Shown piece after piece: positions 1 to 10,928 of a stretch of DNA of 64,000 nucleotides (its first letter is position 1; each line of letters opens with the position of its first letter). The notes under the pieces are model-generated. The model did no database searches. It saw only the letters and a program-made list of their open reading frames with translations, and had not been told where the DNA came from. This stretch comes from Agrypnia vestita (taxonomy: Eukaryota; Arthropoda; Insecta; Trichoptera; Phryganeidae): assembly GCA_016648135.1 (NCBI GenBank), contig JADDOH010001561.1, positions 1 through 64,000 on the forward strand, read 5' to 3'. The position numbers were made by a program, and so were the translations under genes.

Positions 1-133
1 CCCATTTGTCAAAGCTCTCAGAACAAAGGAAATTTACTGTTTATAATAAACACTGTCTAAATTCACAATGAAAAACGCATAAAAATTTTATAGCTGAAGA
101 AAACTCAGTCACAATTTCATTATATCATTTTTT

Positions 134-330
134 ATACGGTGTCTCGTAGCTAGAACTTTACAGGTGGATTCCTGTCTTGATAATGAGTCGAATATATTGA
201 GGCAACCATGACCTTGTTATGGAATATTAATTGTTGCGGATCAAAGTTTGCATTTTTTTCAACATTTCTGATTTATTTTTTCAAAAAAGTTGAACTATCA
301 TTACAGTAACTTACACTGATAATGAAGAAT
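134..330. repeat. TE family E fragment (TIR-like end plus body)
   Basis: The left part reads GTGTCTCGTAGCTAG followed by ACTTTACAGG. This is the reverse complement of the end seen at 41818-41861. The body (about 225-330) matches the inner part of the copies near 14.1, 41.4 and 50.9 kb. It is a partial copy of a dispersed, non-coding fold-back element. Its right boundary is unclear and no coding capacity is visible. Confidence 0.45.
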
Positions 331-2400
331 TCATTCTATCCCCCCAACCTAACGTGGCTTTTGCTTTGACCCCTCCCCCCCTATCGAGTGGAACGTAGTT
401 TTTTTCCTATTATTTCCAGAAGACATTTTGTACTGTTTTCTCTTATAAAAACTATTTTTAAACTATTGATTATGTGCAAACTAATCTGCGTAGATTTATC
501 GATCGCAAATTTTGTACCGTTTTGATTGTGCCAAATAAAATAAACGAAAGAATTACGTAGCTCGACTCTAACCTCCCCCGCCTGACGTAGTCCAGCGTAG
601 AATTCCACCTAACCCCTCCTCCCTCCTGATCAGGCCACGTTGTTTATGGTCGCTCCCTTATCAACGGTATCATTAACCTTAATTATATTTTGAACACCTA
701 TATAATACTAACGTCCCCTACACAACACTTGTACGTACACTGGTTCATTTGCCACGTCTATCAAACACAACATTTTTTAATAATCACAGTGTCGTAAATC
801 GACCACAAAAATGTTACGGCCACGCAAGGGGTTAACACATTCCACTACCGGGCGCTCTATTACACAAAGGGCTTTTAATAGATGCGACAGATAATTGAGT
901 TGTTCCAACCAGAGGCTAAACGGACAAATACATAATAAAACAAACAAATCGGTCTAAGTTGATTAAATTGAGTGATTTACAAGCAGGCTGTAGTTGCCGG
1001 CTTAGATCAACTTCAATTAGATAATGTGGGCACACACGGCGGTGAGAAATGCACTCACTTCTTGCTGGGGACTGGGTACTGAAAACGTTGCAACAGCGTG
1101 TGTTCGCGGAACAAGATGTTTAGATTTTGTTCGATAAGGACGGTTAGCCGTTGAGCCGCAGTGCGCAAAATTGAGACGTTAACATTAACAGTATGTGTTA
1201 CAGAACCAATTTCTAGTAGTTATATATTCTTATAAGGTACGAATGATCAATTAACACGCCATGAATGAAGTCCATAAAAACTGGACAAAAAATGATCTTA
1301 TATTTTGCAAAAAATGTAGGTCGATTTTTTTAATTATGGAACTTTAATAATCTTTTGTATACTCGTCAACGTGTACGTTATGGCAATCTAAGCGAGAGAG
1401 AGACAATGTTATATGACCGATTCATACGCTAGATAGTAATGCACTTAACATCAGTTGACGCATAATATCGGCGCACGACACATTCCTGAAGTGCCACGAC
1501 CAAGGAATCGGCCTATACCAAGAAAAAAGGTTCAACTCTCATTTTTTGTAAATTCTGAATTATATAATTGATGATATCGGCGACTCAATTTCTACACAAT
1601 GACCCAGAAAAAAACAATAAAATAATACAAATGTTTACACTAGGTAACATGGCTTTATATGGTCAAGCACGTCAATAAATTGAGATAGTTAGAATTTTAA
1701 ATATTATTAACACAAGGAAACCGTTAAAAGTTCTACCTATATTTGTTTTGTGTCACATTATAATACCATGTGCAACTGATAAAGCAGGATACTGAACGTT
1801 TCGATATCACTGCTTACTTCACCTAGTAAGATAACGAAATGATTAAAGAAATGTATACCTACATATTATACTCAAAAATATAAAAGAACCGAGAAAACAC
1901 AATTGATGGAATTTTGATACTAAAATAATAAAAAGAAACAACAATAAAAGGCAGGAAGCTGAAACTGTAGCTGCCGACGTATGCCAAGGATCTCCCGAGC
2001 TGACCACATTACTAACTAATAGGTATTAAGACGCACCAATAAGTCAAGAGAATTAATAACAATCGTCCAACGAAGGGAAAGCTGCATACTTCAGACATAT
2101 CCTCATCAATGATGAATACATGTTACTAAAACTCATCATGCAGATGAAGATAGAATGCAACAGATGTGTAAAAATGTTTTGCCCGCTCCATAAAGTGGCT
2201 CCAAAATGCCGCTGATATTATACATCTTGAACAGGATAAATTATCGTACGGCATTTAAATTGTGGTGAATCGTAATTATTATAAACTATCTGTAACCCGT
2301 AAAAATGACGGTACTTTTACATGCCGTATCCTAAAGAATTAAGTATTTACATATTTAAATCCGACACCCATGAAATAGAAATAACGACTTTTATTAAAAT
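331..2400. other. Intergenic, nothing recognised
   Basis: A+T-rich sequence without a supportable gene. Positions 340-630 hold three C-rich patches (368-381, 571-582, 606-627), each near an ACGT-type step. They look like remains of one repeat unit. The rest shows no TIR, tRNA-like box or coding signal that I can support. Confidence 0.4.
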
Positions 2401-2488
2401 ATTTGAACATTTTTTTTATGTATCCCCTGCCGGCAGTTAAAGGTACTATTCTAAACCCTGGCGATTGGGCGGAACATGAAATGGACCG

Positions 2489-2690
2489 CGTCTTTGCTAA
2501 GTCCTATATGTACTGTATTTTTGACGGGTGGCACAGGCTCGGCGATAGCAACATCGCTATCGTTGCCGCCTTCGGGTTTGCTGGCCCGGGGTTCAAGCCC
2601 CACCTCCGACCGTTCAATATCGGTTTCTTAACAGTAAATTCGAATGAGATTACGGACGTTACACGAAATTACGGACGGACACACATTCAT
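2489..2690 (+). repeat. Dispersed repeat with tRNA-like B box, copy 1
   Basis: Shares a start (CGCGTCTTTGCTAA), a centre (GCCCGGGGTTCAAGCC) and an end (ATTACGGACGTTACAC) with the opposite-strand sequence at 26728-26915. GGGTTCAAGCC resembles a pol III B box, so a SINE-like origin is possible, but I cannot place an A box. The small ORF covering it is not conserved between copies and is not called as a gene. Confidence 0.5.
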
Positions 2691-2711
2691 GTTTATACCT
2701 TGAGCTATTAA

Positions 2712-3550
2712 TTACTCGTACATTTAGTACGTAGTAGTGATAAAAATAGCTCAACGTGCATGTAGGTAGACAGTATAAGAAATATAATGAAGTCACATGA
2801 AAAATATAAACTTATTTTGATAACTGAAAAAAATATTAACCACGCGAAATTTAATTTAATCACAAGGTATTTTAATGAACATAATTTTTTACGCTCGCCT
2901 TTGGGCGTTAAAAATCGCATCTATATTAATTATCCGTCTGAGGGTTTAATTTGCATAAAATAAATATTTGGACACCCGAAAGGATTCAAGGTGCACCGGG
3001 GGACCATTAAAATACGCCGCGAAAGAAAATAAAGCAACGGAGAGCGCGCCGCGATTGTAAGTAAAAAAGGACCGTTGGAAAATACTTCTCCGAGTCGCAT
3101 CGCGCGAGGGACCCGCTGGAGCCGGCGCCCTCCGCCCACTCCGAGCTGGTGCAGCGCGCAGCGTGCATCGCGTGGTCGGGAGCTGCCGAACGGCTGACCG
3201 CCGCGAATCCAATTATTCAGGCTCATCAGCGCCCAGTAACGACAGCGGTATTGTCCATTAAATATACTTTATCTGAGCGTCCGACGGTAAACTGCAACCG
3301 GCGATACAAAATAATACATCTACGTACCTACCCACGTGAGAAAATGTATATTTAATCTAATAGTTGTCCGTGCAGATGCTGGCTAAGTGCTAAGTCAATA
3401 AAATACAATGATCGAAGTCGCAGCGATAAATAGGAACAGATTAATTCAACAGTTGGAAATCGCAATCGTTAAATTTACATTATTAAAGATGACGCCGTTA
3501 GATTAGAAAGAAAATGGCAGATAAAACATATAAATTATATCTAACTGTTT
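2712..3550. other. Intergenic; GC-richer patch 3040-3215
   Basis: Mostly A+T-rich. Positions 3040-3215 are GC- and CpG-richer and give overlapping ORFs in two minus-strand frames, as expected from composition alone. No domain is recognisable. Confidence 0.4.
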
Positions 3551-3552
3551 CC

Positions 3553-3786
3553 CGTATTCTGAAAATAGCGATATTGCTATTTCTGTATCTTGACAGTTAC
3601 TGTATAACATCGTAACGCCGTCAATGTTGATGTTTTAAGTTTGACAGGTTTATGATTATAATTAACCAGAAAGCTCTGAAACGTAAACAAACGTTAATTT
3701 ATTCACAATTATGAATAATGAGCTTTCTAATTGATTGAATTCATGAATGTAAAACTTGTCAAACTTGAAACGTCAACATTGACGGC
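3553..3786. repeat. Family D fold-back element, rearranged copy
   Basis: Starts with CGTATTCTGAAAATAGC and follows the compact element at 15114-15243 as far as the TTTGACAGGTTTA block. It then turns into a hairpin. The arm 3617-3652 (GCCGTCAATGTTGATG...) pairs with 3751-3786 (...CGTCAACATTGACGGC), and the inner blocks around 3662-3676 and 3720-3736 also pair. It appears to be an inverted duplication of one MITE half. Confidence 0.6.
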
Positions 3787-4894
3787 ATTCAATTTTACGT
3801 AAGTAAATTGTAAATATACAATCATTGTGGAATTTTGTAATATTAACATATCCCTCAGTCTGTAATAAAAATAATTATTAAACCGTGTATTTTCAAGCTA
3901 GATTGAAAAACCGAAAATACAATTGACTTTACGACTGCCGACATACGAATCAAAGAAAAGTAGATCGAATTAATACAACAAAAAAAATTCATGCTATATA
4001 AACGATTTTTCAATTATTGTAGTTACACAAAATTAACATTAAGCAGTCTAAAAATGTATATAAGGGAGGGTGAAACTAGTGTATGTATAATAGGGATAGA
4101 TAAGAAAAGTACCCGTGTGAAAAGAAAGTTAAAAATGTGGAACATTTTCTGAAAATACAATTTTTAATTTTATTAAAGTTTCGCCATTTTAAAAATATTT
4201 GTCCTTGTGTATTCAACACGTTTATTTTAGCTTTTATTTTATGGCCCCGACAGACGTTCACTTAATTAATTACCAAGCAGGTTATCATCAGATTAAAAAA
4301 ATATTGCGAGAAGAGGAAAACCAAAAACTTTTTAGATCTAGTTCATTGGGATGCATACAAAAATAATACATAGTTTCATGTCGGAGTCATATTCGCTTCA
4401 AAGAGTGTCCATCTAAAACACGTAATTCCGAATCATTTCGAACTCTGCATTGCAAAACAACGACGTTAATCATTCGGTGAATAATACGGTACATATTGGC
4501 TATAGCTATCAAACGCTAGTTGCATGCGATGCATGACGAAGGAATTGCAAGAGAGTTTATCAGCAAGGAAAATGACTCACTCTCGTCTAAGACCTCCACA
4601 AACGGCGGAATATTGTCTTAAGTACAAGACCAACAATGAATTGATATATTGATGCCCAACAAAGAACTCCTTGTTCCTGAGTTGATACTGGTTATCTGCA
4701 AAACGCGCCGGAATGTTGCAAATGCGCAAAATCAGGAAGTTACTATCTGTGCATGGATATAATTAAATAATTTTTATTATTTGTAATATTATTTGCGTAT
4801 AATAACATTTCGAATTATTTTATTGTTTAAATAAAATAAGTCGGCAGGTACCGGTGATGCCAAAAGAGTGTGGACCACAGAACATTACATCTAA
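3787..4894. other. Intergenic, nothing recognised
   Basis: A+T-rich DNA without a supportable ORF, TIR pair or RNA gene. Confidence 0.4.
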
Positions 4895-5145
4895 AAAAAA
4901 TTTGGAAGTATTGGAATATGTTTAACTTACACCCGTTGTTTCGTACGCGAGTTGTACTTTTACAACCGCCACCTGTGGCCGATAATTTTGTCATAGTCTG
5001 TATAGATGTCGCCGTTGGTAATGAGATATCTATATATTTTTTATATCATGGGTGAAATTGGTGAACGTTAAAGTGATCACATTGATACGATAGTTCGCGA
5101 GCCCTATGAATATCCAAAGAAGACTTCCATTGCCTACATTCCCAT
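4895..5145. repeat. Family C MITE, right-half copy
   Basis: Matches 28625-28930 of the complete family C element. Shared blocks include the TTTAACTT-ACACCC...GTTTCGTA segment, GATGTCGCCGTTGGTAATGA, the GAACGTT...GATCAC segment and the end near AAGACTTCCAT. The left half of the element is missing. Confidence 0.6.
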
Positions 5146-5399
5146 TTAATAATATTTAACTAATTTCTCACATGACCCGGGTATTAATACAATTTTGACG
5201 TTGTTTACTAACGGAATCACTGCCTAACACTGCGCCAGTTGGTGTATACAGGAGCACTTCCCGCTTCCCGGTAGCCGAGTCCTGCCGTCCGAGTCCCTGC
5301 GAGAAGTTAGTTAGCTAATGGCATTACCGTCCGGCGCACTTGGCTCTGACAGCTCGCCCGGCAGAGCTTTGCAGGAAGCCTTAGGCCGCGTTCACATGG

Positions 5400-5429
5400 A
5401 CCGCGCGGTCCCGCGCGGTACCGCGCGGT
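5400..5429. promoter_or_regulatory. Left subterminal CCGCGCGG cluster
   Basis: Three CCGCGCGG octamers spaced by 2 bp, just inside the left TIR of the Harbinger element. The same octamers recur in direct array near the right end (5959-5986, 6010-6020, 6057-6077). Repeated palindromes placed this way usually serve transposase binding; that role is inferred here. Confidence 0.5.
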
Positions 5430-5488
5430 GAGAGCGTTCACATGACAGCATTGTGCGCGAGCCTGTCCGGCATCAACATTGTTAGAGA

Positions 5489-5845
5489 ATGGATGCGGAG
5501 GAGGCAATTTGCTTAAGGATTTTATACCGAAAACTGAAACGTCGCAGAAGAAGACAAAGACGATACTGGGTGCATCCTATTTTAAGTCGAAAACTTTCTT
5601 CAAGCATGTTTTTTAATTTATACCCCGACCTGAGACTACACGAAGAGAAATTTTTTAACTATTTCAGGATGTCGGTTACATCCTTTGATTTTTTATATGA
5701 TTGCGTTGAAAACGATTTAAAACCCAGTGATCATGCTATAAGGTATTGCATATCACCAAGATCTTCTTTTTATTATTTTATTCGAATATTCCTTCGAACT
5801 AATATTCCAAATAGCATCTCTTTTTTCAATTTCATCGATAAGTAA
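5489..5845 (+). pseudogene. PIF/Harbinger transposase, N-terminal fragment
   Basis: The 118-codon ORF begins with MDAEEA, runs through an arginine-rich stretch (residues about 16-25), and then has the Harbinger-like order YWVHPI...R..., F..LYPDLR...EEKFFNYFRM, and S...FD.L. This matches the N-terminal region of insect HARBI1-like transposases, which continue to over 300 residues with a DDE domain. Here the family similarity ends near residue 85, and an unrelated tail of about 30 residues runs to a stop. No catalytic residues remain, so the product cannot be an active nuclease. The start ATG lies about 105 bp inside the left TIR, as expected for a transposon promoter-leader arrangement. Family assignment is by pattern recognition, supported independently by the TIRs and the TTA duplication. 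Confidence 0.8.
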
Positions 5846-6094
5846 ATCGATAGATACTTCTTCGCTACTCATTTTCTTCGATCTATGCGTCTGTCCGTCT
5901 CAAACCGCGCAGATCAACTGGACGGGTCGATACAGGCTTGTAGGATCTTGATCCGCGCGGTACCGCGCGGTGCCGCGCGGATCAAGATCTTGCGCGCGGG
6001 AAGGAGCGGTACCGCGCGGTAATGTGGACGATAAACTCTATTTATTAAGATCTTGTACCGCGCGGTACCGCGCGGTCATGTGGACGTAGCCTTA

Positions 6095-6470
6095 TTCAAT
6101 TTTCCGGCCGTTGCCGCGCCCTCTCGCTGCGTCCACCGGGTTGGGTGCTCCCTGGATCCGCGTGTACATATCGCTTTTATTAACGTTCTAATGAGGTACA
6201 CTCACGTGCACCGAGAAAATGAAAGGGATACTGGCGTAGCGAGAAATTCCCGTCCCCCCGAGCAAACAAATAAATCGAGCCCCGCTGTGGATATCCGGAA
6301 CATTCACCGTCAACAATTCATCTCCAACAATACACCGCCTACGATTCATCGCCGAAACAATTCATCACGCTGGCAATTATCCATAGTAGATACAACAATT
6401 CACTGAGGCAATTCATCGCCTCAAAAGATATATCACTATATTTCAATAGATACAGCGAAAATAAATATTT
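6095..6470. other. Intergenic; one uncharacterised short ORF
   Basis: The stretch after the Harbinger element contains repeated CAATTCATC-like phrases (6308-6420), which look like a degenerate short tandem repeat of about 14-16 bp. The ORF over it is repetitive (HRRQQFISNN-like) and probably not a gene. Confidence 0.35.
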
Positions 6471-6471
6471 A

Positions 6472-6493
6472 GAAAGAAAGAAAGAAAGAAAAT
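6472..6493. repeat. (GAAA)n microsatellite
   Basis: About five uninterrupted GAAA units. Confidence 0.8.
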
Positions 6494-6864
6494 AGAAAGT
6501 CTCGCTACTTTTCGTAAGGTTAAGTGCAAAATATGTGAAAAGTAAGTTTGATGTATGATCGTGTTATGTTGTTTCATGTTTTTCTTTTTTAAATTTCTTT
6601 ACTTTGTGCCAGATGTGAAAATGTATTTTTATTTATGTTAATATATTTTTGGAATATTTATGTTTATTTTGCTATGTTAATGTATGTTTTAAACTAGATG
6701 TAAAAATGTGTTCTTTTTACACTAAATAAAAAATATACAAAGTAATTATTTAAATGGAGAAGTTACATAGCGCTGATAATATAATATATTGAAACATTTA
6801 AATAAAATATAGACCAAAACTAATAAATGGTGAAATCTGTCAATAGTGGACCTTTAACTCCCCT

Positions 6865-7359
6865 GTGACTCTCAGGCTCCTGGAAAACGAGCGGACTGGG
6901 GAGTTGGGCAGACGAATTAGATTAATTACGTTAGAAGTCTGGCAAGAAAGATGGGACGCCGCCACCACTGGGAGATGGACCCATTCCTTCTTCCCGAGGG
7001 TGATGGTGAAAGAGAGAAAGGGGTCCGGAGGGTATTTTCCGGCTCTGGATCACTACACAGCGCAAATACTGTCGGGCCATGGTGAGTTCAGGTCCAAATT
7101 ACATGATCTTGGACTCTCCTCTCACCCTTGGTGCGCCTGCGCTCGTGTGGCCCAGACCCCGGAACATATCCTCTGGGATTGTGCTCTGTTGAGGGATGCT
7201 AGAGAGGACTTGATTGAAGGTATAAACGGGCCGCTTGAGACAGGTCGGCATCCCACAAATGTCGACCTGGTGAGAAATGAGTCTAACTTTAGACATCTTA
7301 AAGACTTTGTTGGAACTTGGGTGTCCCGCTGGGAGATCCTACGGGGCCCTGCTCCGTAG
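6865..7359 (+). pseudogene. R1-like LINE ORF2, C-terminal end
   Basis: About 160 residues corresponding to the end of the reverse-transcriptase polyprotein of the R1/TRAS/SART/Loa type. After the RT domain these proteins carry W-Q-x-R-W-D, F-F-P-R-V and H-Y-T-A-Q-I-L-S-G-H-G-E-F, and then a CCHC-type zinc-binding cluster. All are visible here, with C90, C92, H101 and C106 in the C-x-C...H-x4-C pattern. The apparent ATG lies partly in the target-site duplication, so this is not a natural start. Everything upstream (endonuclease, RT) was lost by 5' truncation. The natural stop is at 7357-7359. Clade placement within R1/Jockey/Loa is not certain. Confidence 0.75.
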
Positions 7360-7770
7360 TTTTTCCTGAACCAGTGTTTGAACCGTCGGTGATGATTTCT
7401 TTGGTCACGAATCTTTTATGTTTTTATTATTTTTCTTTATGTCTTTTTCCCTCCACGGAGGGGTTGTGTTTTTTACGTCCTGCGCCTTATTTGGGTGATG
7501 TATTTTATTTAAATTTTATTATTGGCATTATATTGTATTGTTATTTTTGAAATAAAGATTAATATGCGCGGGACAAATGAAGGTTTTGTGCGACCGACTC
7601 GCTCGGTTTTCATCTCTGCGTGTTGTATTGATGAAGGCCGAGCGAGGAGGTCGCTTTAGCATAAAATAATGCCAACCAGGCGGCGAAAGTGCTGGGCCGA
7701 TATGGACGCTTTTGCGCATAGAACGGCTCAGGGTATGTGGTGGGTCCCCTTCAGTCAGTCAGTCAGTCAG
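6870..7770 (+). mobile_element. R1-like non-LTR retrotransposon, 5'-truncated
   Basis: Flanked by an 11-bp direct repeat TCCCCTGTGAC (6859-6869 and 7771-7781), a TSD created in the host repeat. The uninterrupted family B copy at 11093 shows the CCTGTGACATCACGCG junction only once. Only the end of ORF2 and a 3' UTR remain. The insert ends in about four CAGT units (7752-7770), a short-repeat tail common in LINEs without poly(A). The 3' UTR phrase GGGCCGATATGGA recurs at 46697, marking a second copy. Confidence 0.8.
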
Positions 7771-7998
7771 TCCCCTGTGACATCACGCGTCCGTATAGCC
7801 GGGCCCCGGAGCACGAGCCGCGATGTGCACCGGGTACGTGAGATGACGTCACGCGACTCCACCGGACGGAACAAAATTATTCATGCTAAACGCAACTTTA
7901 TTAGTTTTTGAGACATCTTAATTTTACTTACAGGCTTTTGTTTAACTTTACTCAAATTTTCATTTCCATTCATTAAAAAAAATAGTAAACTTCTCCAT

Positions 7999-9290
7999 TG
8001 TTGATTGGTTTCCCGTGCCCACGGATAAGATTTTCGACCGGAGACAATCTCTGAGACAGAGATTATGCTTCAATTTTTTTCTCAGAGATTCGCCATCTCG
8101 CGCTTCACTTCACGCTTGTTTCACATCAAACGTCCAACGTCAGTTGACCATCTATCGTTAATTGGGAAAATTTGAATCTACCTAGCGACAGTTAAAAAGG
8201 AATAAATGTTTGTGATTAAATTGCATTCTGTTTGTCTATCTTTTCAAAATGAACAATTTTAGGTATCTATGGTTCTTGGTGACATCTGTGTAACCGTGAA
8301 CCTAAGAACGTCATGTACCTAGGTTTCTGTTTTCATCGCTTTCTAGCAAGCTCATGTTAATTTCTGATTTCGTCTCTAGATCAAAATATCAACACGTGCG
8401 CATGGCCGTTATGTTTTTTTAAGCCGCGGGTAAAATGATTACTTTTTTAGAATAAAATAGAAATCCATATCTTTCTCCACAAGCCTATGTATGTTAATAA
8501 GAACATTTCAACCAGGAAAACTGTGTATTTAAATCTATATCGTGTATTGACTTCTAGGAGCGAAATTGAGAATATGTGGTAGTTAGTAGGTATATCTACT
8601 GAGAGCGATATTAAAAGTGCATACAATAAAGCAAATTAATTATTGCTTCACAAATTGTTATTTTGAAAAGCGGTTAACTTTAGAAGAAAAGTTTTTCAGA
8701 CATATTAATATTATATTACACACAAAACCTTTTATTTTCAACGTGACCCGTTTAACAAGTGTTAGGACTTTACTGGCAAAGCGTGTGTATTGATAATTCA
8801 ATGAAGGGACTCGGTGTTTTAAACCTTACAAAGTATGTAAAAAGATGTTACAGTCTCAGACACGTGTAGCGTAGCATCCTTGAATAATAAACGTTTTTTT
8901 CCCACATATGTCTTCCTTGTCTTTGTCTACAAAGATACTAAGTAACAATGTTATTATTTATTACATTCACCCACAAATATTATGATTTTTTAACTTCTTT
9001 TTTTAATTTTTTTTTTCGATATACTACATTATATCATTTAGCAAGAAAAAATTAACTTTTCCATTTCACTCAAATCCTGACAACATGATTATATCCAACA
9101 ACGCGCGCGTTACAAAGAAAAACTTTTGCGGGACAGCGCCTAATTCTACCATTTTGAAATTTTCAAAATAAATTGCTAATGAAAAGTATTAACAAATGTA
9201 CGCCATAAACAATTACGGTAAAACAAATGTCGTACGTGGAATAGTTACGTCAAAAAAAGAGTTGAATTTGAATGTATTTTTTGATGCCTC
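7999..9290. other. Intergenic, nothing recognised
   Basis: A+T-rich sequence. One small hairpin pairs AATCTCTGAGA (about 8046) with TCTCAGAGATT (about 8080). There is no coding or TE signal I can defend. Confidence 0.4.
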
Positions 9291-9294
9291 AATT

Positions 9295-9625
9295 CATGAA
9301 TATATTATAGACGTTTCACAGAGACGAAGCTAATTATATGGGAAATTAGGTGTGGAAGTCTTTGGGAATTTACAGGACTTACGACTTCGTAGTCGTTGGC
9401 TGGCTTAAATGATCACTTTACGCAATGTGACGTTCACGATTCCACCCATGATCGACCACCACACCTATCAAATACGGTATTTTATGTGCCTCGCTTCACT
9501 TTATTCAATACAAACATACGCTTACGCCATCTATGGTTAAATTTTGCCATTCTCATGAAACTTATACAGAGGTCGCCACTGGCAATGAAAATTTCATTAA
9601 TTAATAACACGTACGAGTGTTCTTG
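9295..9625. repeat. Family C MITE, degenerate copy
   Basis: Shares CAGAGACGAAGCTA, TGGAAGTCTTTG, GGACTTACGAC, AATGATCACTTTA and GACGTTCACGATTCCACCCA with the complete copy at 28435-28962, and a later block resembling its CGCCGTTGGTAATGA. The right end is eroded. Confidence 0.55.
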
Positions 9626-9778
9626 AAAAAAATTGAAAATACTAAAAAATATTGCGGCGTAGCCCCTTAACTCCCTTTTCATAATAAATTCGCCGCAAAA
9701 CAAACAAACAAGAAAACGATAAATTGAAATCGAGACGCAAAATTCCTAAAAAAAAAATGTCGCGAGGTATTTATATAA

Positions 9779-10545
9779 AGCCATGTATTCACTAGGGGAC
9801 AAATTGTCCCTCAACAGCACGCGCGGCATAGAGTCTACGTGACGTTGCAACGTCGTGCACTGTTCCGCAACCTCGCGCACAACATAGCGCGGCATTTCTA
9901 CGTGCCGTGGCAACGTTGCCGTGCGCACGGTACCCGAGCGTACTCACTGCAACATTCCGCGGAGCGTCAGTACCACGTGGTATGTTTACAAGTGAATACG
10001 CATGCGCTGTATCTGTCAAGATGACAATGCGGGGAAACGAAATCGTTCTCGAACTCATCGAGCTATATCGATCGAAGATCGCATAGAATGTCCGTCCTTC
10101 TTTCTCTCTTTGCAGTAAATAATTTCGCATTCTCCTCTTTTTTCTCTCCTCTTACTTTTCGATAAACTCATTAACATAAACAGATACGCGGCTATCATCA
10201 TAACCTCATAAGGCGATATATTTCCGCGACGTCTGGAAAACAATAATTATTTGCAAAAAGGACCTTGTTTTTAATAATATTCAATTTACTACAGTAAAAC
10301 CTCGTTAATTTGAAATTGCGACCCAAAAAAACATTTCGAATTGCGCGGAACCCCGTTTTCGCCAAATGAGATACCGCAGCTGTCATCCATAACCTCATTA
10401 GATGACATTTCCGCGACAAGATATGCGAGTCCCGGTGTGTACACGTCAAATGGCCGCGTCATTGTCCCCGAAACATGAGCGTAGATGTTGATGCGACATG
10501 TCGAGCGGAATGTTTCGCGATTTGTCCCCTAGTGAATACATGGCT
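9779..10545. mobile_element. 767-bp TIR element (PIF/Harbinger-like), copy 1
   Basis: Ends are AGCCATGTATTCACTAGGGG and its inverse CCCCTAGTGAATACATGGCT. The flanks are TAA on both sides (9776-9778, 10546-10548), a TWA-type duplication as in PIF/Harbinger. An inverted copy lies at 36893-37641. The subterminal 9830-9960 region holds a two-fold direct repeat (GCGCGGCAT...TCTACGTG...GCAACGT). ORFs across it are not conserved transposase, so it is non-autonomous. Positions 10290-10310 contain a pogo/Tigger-type phrase (CAGTAAAACCTCGTTAAT). Confidence 0.7.
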
Positions 10546-10928
10546 TAAAACTCGAAACGTCACCGGCCCGGCCGGGGCGCACGTGCGCTCCTCGCGGCCG
10601 GCGATGTCCGCGCGCGATACGGGGGCGATACAGATACTGTTCCGGGCCGCTGGGGGGCGCCGCTGCCCCGCCGCCGGACAACGCGGAGACGGAGCGGATC
10701 CTCTCCCGGGATGACCGGGAGCGCATGCACCAATACTTTTTGCCTCCCGATGGCGCGTCACGACGAACACGCTTCTGGTAATTGCCCGAAACAGTGGCGT
10801 AACTACGCCAATGCGAAGCACAAATTAAATTGATAAACAATAAATTTTTAAATATTCCGTGCAGATGTAATTATAAAAAAATGAAAATCAGCTATCGCGA
10901 GCATTACAAAAACCCATGAAAATACGTG
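10546..10928. other. GC-rich spacer, no gene called
   Basis: Positions 10560-10720 are strongly GC-rich, with CGGCCGGGGCGC-like stretches. They are open in several frames on both strands, which is compositional. No motif is recognised. Confidence 0.4.

Larger units (their letters stand above)
5384..6091 (+). mobile_element. PIF/Harbinger DNA transposon, internally deleted
   Basis: The element is 708 bp. It is bounded by TIRs GGCCGCGTTCACATG (left) and CATGTGGACGTAGCC (right, inverted, two mismatches). It is flanked by a perfect 3-bp TTA duplication (5381-5383 and 6092-6094), the TSD type of the PIF/Harbinger superfamily. Inside lies the N-terminal part of a Harbinger-type transposase. The catalytic DDE part is gone, so the copy is non-autonomous. 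The subterminal regions carry several copies of the palindrome CCGCGCGG: three on the left (5400-5429) and six on the right (5959-6077). They are probably transposase-binding repeats (inferred). Confidence 0.85.
6754..7998. mobile_element. Family B TIR element, split by a LINE
   Basis: The left end is ATGGAGAAGTTA and the right end AACTTCTCCAT. Between them the element's own sequence runs 6754-6869 and resumes at 7771, where ATCACGCGTCCG follows. Copies of the same arrangement lie at 10929-11650 and 25455-25818. No transposase is visible, so it is non-autonomous. The interior (6870-7770) is an inserted R1-like LINE. Confidence 0.7.

Noticed and set aside
10459..10840. Overlapping ORFs of 79-120 codons on both strands
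   Set aside because: Caused by a very GC-rich patch and partly by a TIR element. No recognisable protein features.
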